Assembly (NCBI GenBank): GCA_029259935.1
Contig: JAJDEH010000288.1
Location: forward strand, 1 to 64,000
DNA from: Planctomycetota bacterium
GTDB lineage: Bacteria > Planctomycetota > Planctomycetia > Pirellulales > Pirellulaceae
Reading direction: 5' to 3'
DNA length: 64,000 nt
Positions 59,601-64,000 of this stretch are shown piece by piece. Numbering within the stretch: position 1 is the first letter of the stretch; every line of letters begins with the position of its first letter. Both the position numbers and the translations under genes were made by a program. The notes under the pieces are model-generated. The model saw nothing but the letters and a program-made list of their open reading frames with translations. It searched no databases and was not told where the DNA came from.

Positions 59601-61692
59601 GGCTGCCAACATGCGGAACCGCACCGGTCGCCTTCATCAACATGAGGCTATCGTCGGGAGAGGCAACGTTGACTCGCCGCGATGCCAGATCGTCGGTGAG
59701 CGCGCGAACGTCCAAAATGGGGTCATATCCGCGCAGCGACAGTTTAAAGCCGTTTCTGCCTTTCGCCGCGCCATGGCATGTGCCGGCATTACAGCCCAAT
59801 CGCGATAACACCGGGTTAACATGGCTAACGAAAGTCGATTCAAACTGCGCGGAAACATCCGAGACAACCACTGGGATCTCGACCGCGCGGCCGGCCAGTT
59901 TCAGGGTGAGTTTTCCGTTGCCGTCGGCCAGCGGTGTCACAATTCCTCGCGGCGAAACGCTGACAATCGGGGCCGAAGCTTCCGCCGTCAGCATGCGGGT
60001 AACATCCAGAACATCGCCGCTGTCGGTGTGAGCCGTGACCAACAATTGGGCATAGGAGAACTCGCCTTGTAGATCGATCGACTTGGGGACGACAGTCAAC
60101 GTCTTGATGACCGCGCCGGCAGGCAACGATTCGGTTTCCACGGTCGTATCGCCGTAGGCCAGCGGTTCGACGTCTTTGTTGGCGGCAACTAGCGACTCGC
60201 TGTCGTCGCTAATCGGCGCGGGGGAGAACTCGCGCGTCACGCTGCCGGTCGTGGCATCGATCAATCGCACCACGCCATCGCCGCCTGAAACCGCCACGAG
60301 CTTTCCGTCCGGCTGAAAGGCGACCGCATAGAGTCCTGAACTGGCGAATTCAGCCTGCGCGATGAGCTTCACGTCGGTCGCCAGATACTCGTTGAGTCTT
60401 TTTCTCTCGGCCGGAGTACGTCCCACCTTTTCGTTGATCTTCTTGATGTCGTCAGGCAGTGCCGTGTCGAATTCGTAGGAGTAAATGTGAAACTGGCCGA
60501 CGCCGTTGAGGCTACTTACGGCGGCAATCCGTTTTCCGTCGTTGCTCACGTCAACATCGAAGACACGTCCCTTCATCGCCGGCATGCGACGAATCAGATT
60601 CGCATCGTCGCCGATGCGGCGCACCGTCAAGCGAAAGACTCGATAGACTTTGACTTCGCCATCGGAACCTCCGACCACGATCTCGTCGCGAACCGGATGG
60701 CGGGTTACGGTGTTCACTCCGCCTTTGAGCACGCCCGGAGTGATCGAGGTTACGTTATCCACGAACCGCTCGGTCTTGACTTCCGTCAGCTTGCAGGTCA
60801 TGTCGAGACCGACGGAGACCAAGTGCGAACCGTCGTTGGTAAACACCGTGTCGCGCACCCAATCGCTATGCACGCCCTGAAACAAGACTTGCTCGCCAGT
60901 CTCGGCGCTAATGGCGCGAACCGTGTTGTCGGCGCAGCCGATCGCGATCAGCTTTCCATCCGGCGACCAACTGCCGCCGTAAACCGTGTCGTAGGTGATC
61001 GGCACCGACAGCTTCAACGCCCGCTTTTCGACATCCCACACTTGCACTTCGCCCATCCGGTAAGGCAGTCCGCCCGTCACGCACAGCAATTTTCCATCGG
61101 GCGAAAAGCTGACCGTTTCAATCCGTTCGGAAACACCGACCAGACGGGCCAACAGTTTTCCATCGGCGCTGGCCAACAACACTTCATGAAAACCGGCGAT
61201 CGCCAACAGCTTGCCGTCCGGCGAAAAGTCCATCGACGTAATCACCGGCGGCCGCGAATAGACCGGCGGATTGTCCATGCTGAATTTATCTTTGGCGTTC
61301 TCCGGCGTATCGTCGAGGGCACCGGCCTCGATCCAGCTTCGCACTAGTGCAATCTCGGAATCGGCCAGCGGCTTTTTGCCTTTGGGCATTTCCGCTTCGC
61401 CGTCAACCGGAGTAATCAACTCCATCAGATGGCTTTCGGCCGGCTTGCCGGGAACGATCGCCGTGTCGCCCGTCTCGCCGCCCTTTGTCAGCAGATCGAA
61501 CGAGGTCATCACATATTCCCCGTTCGCCTTGGCCGGTTGGTGGCAGCCTTGGCAGTGAGCTTGAAAGATGGGCCGAATCTGTTCGTAGTAACTGACCTTG
61601 CCTGCTGCTTCGTCCGCTTCAGCAGCTGGCAGCGGCGGACAACACAGGGCAATCGAAACGAATAGGGCGAACGGGAAGAGAGCGGCCTTCAT
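56605..61692 (-). CDS. Planctomycete PSD1-type cytochrome c/WD40 giant protein
   Basis: 1695 aa. Signal peptide 1-24. PSCyt1 haem motif Cys47-x-x-Cys50-His51 (AHCQGCHQPAK). A WD40-like propeller occupies about 150-490 (FSPDGKLL repeats). A bacterial Ig-like segment (about 525-620) is followed by a second Cys motif CNAGTCHG near 634. DUF1549 (about 845-1010) includes CNKCHDHPFERW near 984; DUF1553 follows (SYVNRLWGYMLG at about 1097). The last 325 residues are helical and beta-rich without assignment. It is probably secreted and binds haem; redox or surface-enzyme function is unknown. It diverges from the DUF1080 gene. Confidence 0.93.
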   Translation of the reverse strand: MKAALFPFALFVSIALCCPPLPAAEADEAAGKVSYYEQIRPIFQAHCQGCHQPAKANGEYVMTSFDLLTKGGETGDTAIVPGKPAESHLMELITPVDGEAEMPKGKKPLADSEIALVRSWIEAGALDDTPENAKDKFSMDNPPVYSRPPVITSMDFSPDGKLLAIAGFHEVLLASADGKLLARLVGVSERIETVSFSPDGKLLCVTGGLPYRMGEVQVWDVEKRALKLSVPITYDTVYGGSWSPDGKLIAIGCADNTVRAISAETGEQVLFQGVHSDWVRDTVFTNDGSHLVSVGLDMTCKLTEVKTERFVDNVTSITPGVLKGGVNTVTRHPVRDEIVVGGSDGEVKVYRVFRLTVRRIGDDANLIRRMPAMKGRVFDVDVSNDGKRIAAVSSLNGVGQFHIYSYEFDTALPDDIKKINEKVGRTPAERKRLNEYLATDVKLIAQAEFASSGLYAVAFQPDGKLVAVSGGDGVVRLIDATTGSVTREFSPAPISDDSESLVAANKDVEPLAYGDTTVETESLPAGAVIKTLTVVPKSIDLQGEFSYAQLLVTAHTDSGDVLDVTRMLTAEASAPIVSVSPRGIVTPLADGNGKLTLKLAGRAVEIPVVVSDVSAQFESTFVSHVNPVLSRLGCNAGTCHGAAKGRNGFKLSLRGYDPILDVRALTDDLASRRVNVASPDDSLMLMKATGAVPHVGSQLIRPGESYYRLIRSWISGGGQLDTATPKVLGIEVFPQNPVIQRIGAQQQIRVVATYADGKRRDVTREAFVESGNSEVAEASRTALMKAVRRGEAPVLARYEGAYAATTLTVMGDRGGFVWQDPPTFGRVDELVAAKWQRMKIQPSGLCSDAEFLRRSYLDLTGLPPTADEVRKFLADKRDSRVKRDEVIDRLIGSEDYVDYWTNKWADLLQVNGKFLGREGATAFRDWIRKEVADNTPYDEFARKILTADGSNKDNPAASYYKILRQPDLMMENTTHLFLAVRFNCNKCHDHPFERWTQDQYYQTAAYFARVGLKADGANSKGRKIGGTAVEGAKPFYEIVYEKNEGEMLHERTKSETAPQFPFECSFESAENANRRQQLAHWITSPDNQYFAKSYVNRLWGYMLGVGIVEPIDDIRAGNPPTNPELLDFLTKEFIDSGFNVRHVISLICKSRSYQLSIETNRWNADDSLNYSHATARRLPAEVLFDAIHRVTGSQTKIPGVAPGTRAAALPDSGIKLADGFLNNLGRPPRESACECERSSGLQLGPVMALVAGPTVGKAIEDPTNALAKLTKEQADDRQMINELFLRILNRPATADEIDATVASMNTIDADHTRLIKTLEERESWWTGEKPKLEAGRLQAIAKAQAGLAAYEKQIQPRRSEEEKKRLENLAKVEADFKAYETKLPAQAIAYLEKQNRNVEWQLLEPRSLSANNKMKLERLDDRSIRATGEADRATYIVTVHTSLKNITGLRVEALPTAGVTGNGPGTSGNFAVTEFEVNAAPLSKPQQFAKVALQKGLADMLQEGFNINLAIDGNPGNQNAWAISPSLGVVHWATFETKQPLGHDEGTVLQFKIHHNHVAKKHLLARFRISATTAKAPIGLSLPESLQAIAHVKKEQRSAGQKETLMAWFRKSDKTLLAKQKTLNLARQPLPQDPGVTKRKETIAIVSQPVADDGKLVQLREDIKYSQKQQENKRLTAAQDLAWALINNPAFLFNH

Positions 61693-62080
61693 GCATGTCT
61701 CCTCAATCGGTGACTCTTAGAGAATCCCCGTGATGGGGGCGATTTGGTTGGGTGACAGTCGTTGTACTTGAGCCAAGTCCTAGTGACCAACGGGAGCGGG
61801 GCACTAGGTTCGAGCGATAGCTCGTCAGGTCTGAGGCACCGCCTCACTAGATGGTGGGTTCCCGGCAAGCCATTTCAAGTGGGTTGCCGGCGGGTCAACA
61901 GGCGGGTTAACCAATTCCAATGTAATCGATTAGAGGCCAATTTTGAACCGCTTTCGGGCTGCCGCCACGCACTATTTCCGTGCAGCAAACCGACTCGTTT
62001 AGTCGTTGCCGCGCCGCCGGCCTGCTTTTAAGATAGATCACCCATACTCTTACCCTGTTGGCCCGCCAGGAGATCACCGC
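61693..62080. other. Divergent promoter region
   Basis: 388 bases between the PSD1-type and DUF1080 genes. No repeat, RNA or operator was recognised; AGGAG near 62068 serves the DUF1080 gene. Confidence 0.4.
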
Positions 62081-62914
62081 ATGTCGACCCACGCATCTCG
62101 CCGTAAATTCCTGTCCACCAGTGCTTCCATCGCCTCCGGGCTGGCCGTTAGTTCCAGTTTCCTGCGGCTCGTGTCGGGAGCCGAGAGCAAGAAGGGCCAA
62201 TGGACGACTTTGTTTGACGGCAAGTCGCTAGAAGGTTGGCACAAGAACCCCAAAAAAATCGGCCATGGCACTGGCGGAATCTGGCGGGCGGAAGATGGAA
62301 CGATTACTGGCGAGCAAGACCCGCCCGGTTCGGGCAACGGCGGCATCCTGCTGACCGACCGCAAGTTCGGCGATTGCGAAGTGATGATCGACATGAAACC
62401 CGACTGGGGTGTTTGCTCGGGCTTCTTCCTTCGCAGTACCGATCGAGGCCAATGTTTTCAGATGATGGTCGACTACCACGACAACGGCAACGTCGGTCAC
62501 ATCTATGGCGAAGGCACCACGGGTTTCAACACCCGCACCTTCGACATCAACGGCAAGTACGACGGCGACAAGAAGCTGGTCGGCATCACGACCGCCAAGC
62601 ACAAGACAGCCAAAGACGCGGGCCTTGTCTATTCCTGCACGCCCGCCGAGTGGGTCGAGGCTTGGAAAGTGAACGATTGGAATACCGCCAAGGTGCGCAT
62701 TGAAGGCAAGTACCCTCGCATCACCACCTGGATTAACGGCCTCAAGGTGTGCGAGTTCGATGGCGACGCCTCAACCGCCGATCGCTACGACAAGGAAAAG
62801 ATCCACGGCATCTTGGGCAGCGAAGGCAGCATCGCCGTTCAAGTTCACGGCGGCAAAGGCTGGCCCAATGGCGCTAAGTGCCATTGGAAAAACGTCAAAG
62901 CCCGCGAACTGTAG
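62081..62914 (+). CDS. DUF1080 (3-keto-disaccharide hydrolase-like) exported protein
   Basis: 277 aa from ATG 62081. Tat-like signal SRRKFLSTSASIASGLAVSSSFL. Core: TLFDGKSLEGWHKN, GILLTDRKFGDCEVMIDMKP, GFFLRSTDRGQCFQMMVDYHDNGNVGHIYGEG, and WNTAKVRIEGKYPRITTWINGLKVCEFDGD near the end; a concanavalin-like jelly roll. Members act on or bind sugars outside the cytoplasm. It is followed by a sulfatase 112 bases later, suggesting a glycan-degradation pair. Confidence 0.92.
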   Translation: MSTHASRRKFLSTSASIASGLAVSSSFLRLVSGAESKKGQWTTLFDGKSLEGWHKNPKKIGHGTGGIWRAEDGTITGEQDPPGSGNGGILLTDRKFGDCEVMIDMKPDWGVCSGFFLRSTDRGQCFQMMVDYHDNGNVGHIYGEGTTGFNTRTFDINGKYDGDKKLVGITTAKHKTAKDAGLVYSCTPAEWVEAWKVNDWNTAKVRIEGKYPRITTWINGLKVCEFDGDASTADRYDKEKIHGILGSEGSIAVQVHGGKGWPNGAKCHWKNVKAREL

Positions 62915-62955
62915 CGGCGACCTCCAACCAACCTCGCCTCGGAGAGGAGAGGAAT

Positions 62956-63000
62956 CTGGTTCTCCCCCTTACCAAGGGGGGAGTTAGAGGGGGTTCTTTG
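62956..63000 (+). repeat. G/C-run dispersed repeat, copy 3
   Basis: CTGGTTCT, then CCCCCTTACCAAGGGGGG, then GGGGGTTCTTT; same blocks as 39401-39450. It lies in the gap between DUF1080 and the sulfatase. Confidence 0.7.
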
Positions 63001-63026
63001 CCTGCCTCGCAAGAAGGTCCATCGTA

Positions 63027-64000
63027 ATGAAACAACAATCGCTCCTCCTCTTTACACTGGCGCTCTTTTACTGGGGCCACTTTTCAAAAACAGTTTCCGC
63101 CGAAGAACGAGCCGATCGTCCCAACATCATTTTAGTCTTCATCGACGACATGGGCTGGGGAGACTTCTCCTGTTTTGGAAACGGGAACGTCGAAACTCAA
63201 AACATCGACCGACTGGCCGCCGAGGGACTGCGTTTCGAACAGTTCTATGTCAACTCGCCGATCTGCTCGCCGTCCCGCGTCGCCATTTCAACCGGCCAGT
63301 ATCCGCAGCGCTGGAAGATCGGTTCGTACCTCGCCAACCGCCAAAACAACAAGAAACGCGGAATCGCCAACTGGCTGGATCCAGCCGCGCCGATGCTGGC
63401 CCGCATGCTCAACGAGTCGGGATATGCCAGCGGGCATTTTGGTAAGTGGCACATGGGCGGCCAGCGTGACGTCGGCGACGCGCCGTTGATCACGGAATAC
63501 GGTTTCGACGCCTCGCTTACGAACTTCGAAGGACTTGGCCCGCGCGTATTGCCACTGTGCAACGCCTTTGACGGCAAGCCGCTGAGAAAGCACGCTTTGG
63601 GCTCGGACAAACTCGGCCATGGCCCAATTACTTGGCACGACCGAGCATTAATCACCGAGTCGTTTACAACCGCCGCACTCGATTTCATCAAGCAGGCCGC
63701 TCACGACGGCAAACCGTTCTACGTCAATGTCTGGCCGGACGACGTTCACTCGCCGTTCTATCCACCCCAAGCACGTCGTGGCGACGGGTCCAAACGAACG
63801 CTGTATCACGGAGTGCTCGACACGATGGACGAGCAACTCGGCGAACTTTTCCGCTACATTCGCGGAAGCGATACCCTGCGCGACAACACGCTGATCCTGG
63901 TTTGTTCGGACAACGGACCAGAAAAGGGAGCGGGATCGGCCGGTCCGTTTCGCGGGCACAAGACGATGCTGTACGAAGGGGGCGTCCGCTCGTCGTTGAT
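63027..64000 (+). CDS. FGly sulfatase, N-terminal part (3' end outside window)
   Basis: 324 codons are visible. Signal peptide about 1-25. RPNIILVFIDDMGWGDFSCFG (metal-binding Asp pair), then Cys80 in CSPSRVAISTGQYP, the C-x-P-S-R site converted to formylglycine, and GHFGKWHMGG. The later SDNGPEKGAGSAGPFRGHKT holds further metal ligands. An exported sulfate-ester hydrolase, most likely acting on sulfated polysaccharides. A formylglycine-generating enzyme is not in the window. Confidence 0.95.
   Translation, partial: MKQQSLLLFTLALFYWGHFSKTVSAEERADRPNIILVFIDDMGWGDFSCFGNGNVETQNIDRLAAEGLRFEQFYVNSPICSPSRVAISTGQYPQRWKIGSYLANRQNNKKRGIANWLDPAAPMLARMLNESGYASGHFGKWHMGGQRDVGDAPLITEYGFDASLTNFEGLGPRVLPLCNAFDGKPLRKHALGSDKLGHGPITWHDRALITESFTTAALDFIKQAAHDGKPFYVNVWPDDVHSPFYPPQARRGDGSKRTLYHGVLDTMDEQLGELFRYIRGSDTLRDNTLILVCSDNGPEKGAGSAGPFRGHKTMLYEGGVRSSL

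Overview
The window reads as chromosome of a planctomycete, most likely a Pirellulales-type member. This is inferred from gene content: a giant cytochrome c/WD40/DUF1549/DUF1553 protein next to a DUF1501 protein, DUF1559 and DUF1080 proteins, an FGly sulfatase, zinc-ribbon Ser/Thr kinases, ECF sigma factors followed by large membrane proteins, and small 'FSLQALF'-type membrane proteins. Genes lie on both strands in short operons with moderately high GC. No phage, integrase, complete insertion sequence or CRISPR array is visible.

Layout. 1-6442: chemotaxis operon on the plus strand (MCP tail, cheR, cheA, cheC-like, cheD, cheY, cheB), all closely spaced. 6678-9623: Ser/Thr kinase whose outer part resembles the SecD P1 domain. 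9639-12860: two-lobed RND/MMPL exporter on the minus strand. 13367-16170: small membrane protein, then cupin and NAD-dependent DNA ligase coupled by an overlapping stop/start. 16195-17910: FHA-GAF-PP2C phosphatase. 18191-18656: 65-aa protein and csrA. 18845-25644 (minus): ECF sigma factor, a 1565-aa membrane-anchored multidomain PQQ-propeller protein, and a secreted helical-repeat protein. 25930-28097: trpB and trpA separated by a stem-loop repeat. 28464-28537: tRNA-Asp.

28538-32068 is an accessory stretch. It holds repeat debris, a probably frameshifted small gene, a membrane coiled-coil protein, a nucleoside 2-deoxyribosyltransferase/TIR-like protein and a zinc-ribbon protein. It is the best candidate here for an uncharacterised, possibly defensive, module. 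32240-39301: DUF1559 protein, a beta-lactamase-fold hydrolase flanked by inverted 99-bp repeats, an ECF sigma factor with a membrane partner, a MITE-like palindrome, and a penicillin-acylase-family hydrolase.

39665-44741 looks like a TetR-controlled electrophile/thiol-stress cassette: tetR, cysH, cysE, an Old Yellow Enzyme, an SDR and 3-methyladenine glycosylase. Two near-identical 16-bp operators sit before tetR and before cysH. 45432-48243 (minus): hpt and two family-4-type glycosyltransferases in an overlapping operon. 48391-64000: exported and hydrolytic genes, namely two alpha/beta hydrolases (one fused to an SGNH domain), an LRR protein, a GDPD-sialidase fusion, DUF1501, PSD1/WD40, DUF1080, and a sulfatase cut by the window end.

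Several families of short dispersed or palindromic repeats sit in the intergenic gaps. They are listed individually because they explain most of the non-coding sequence. All family assignments come from reading motifs by eye; no database search was run.
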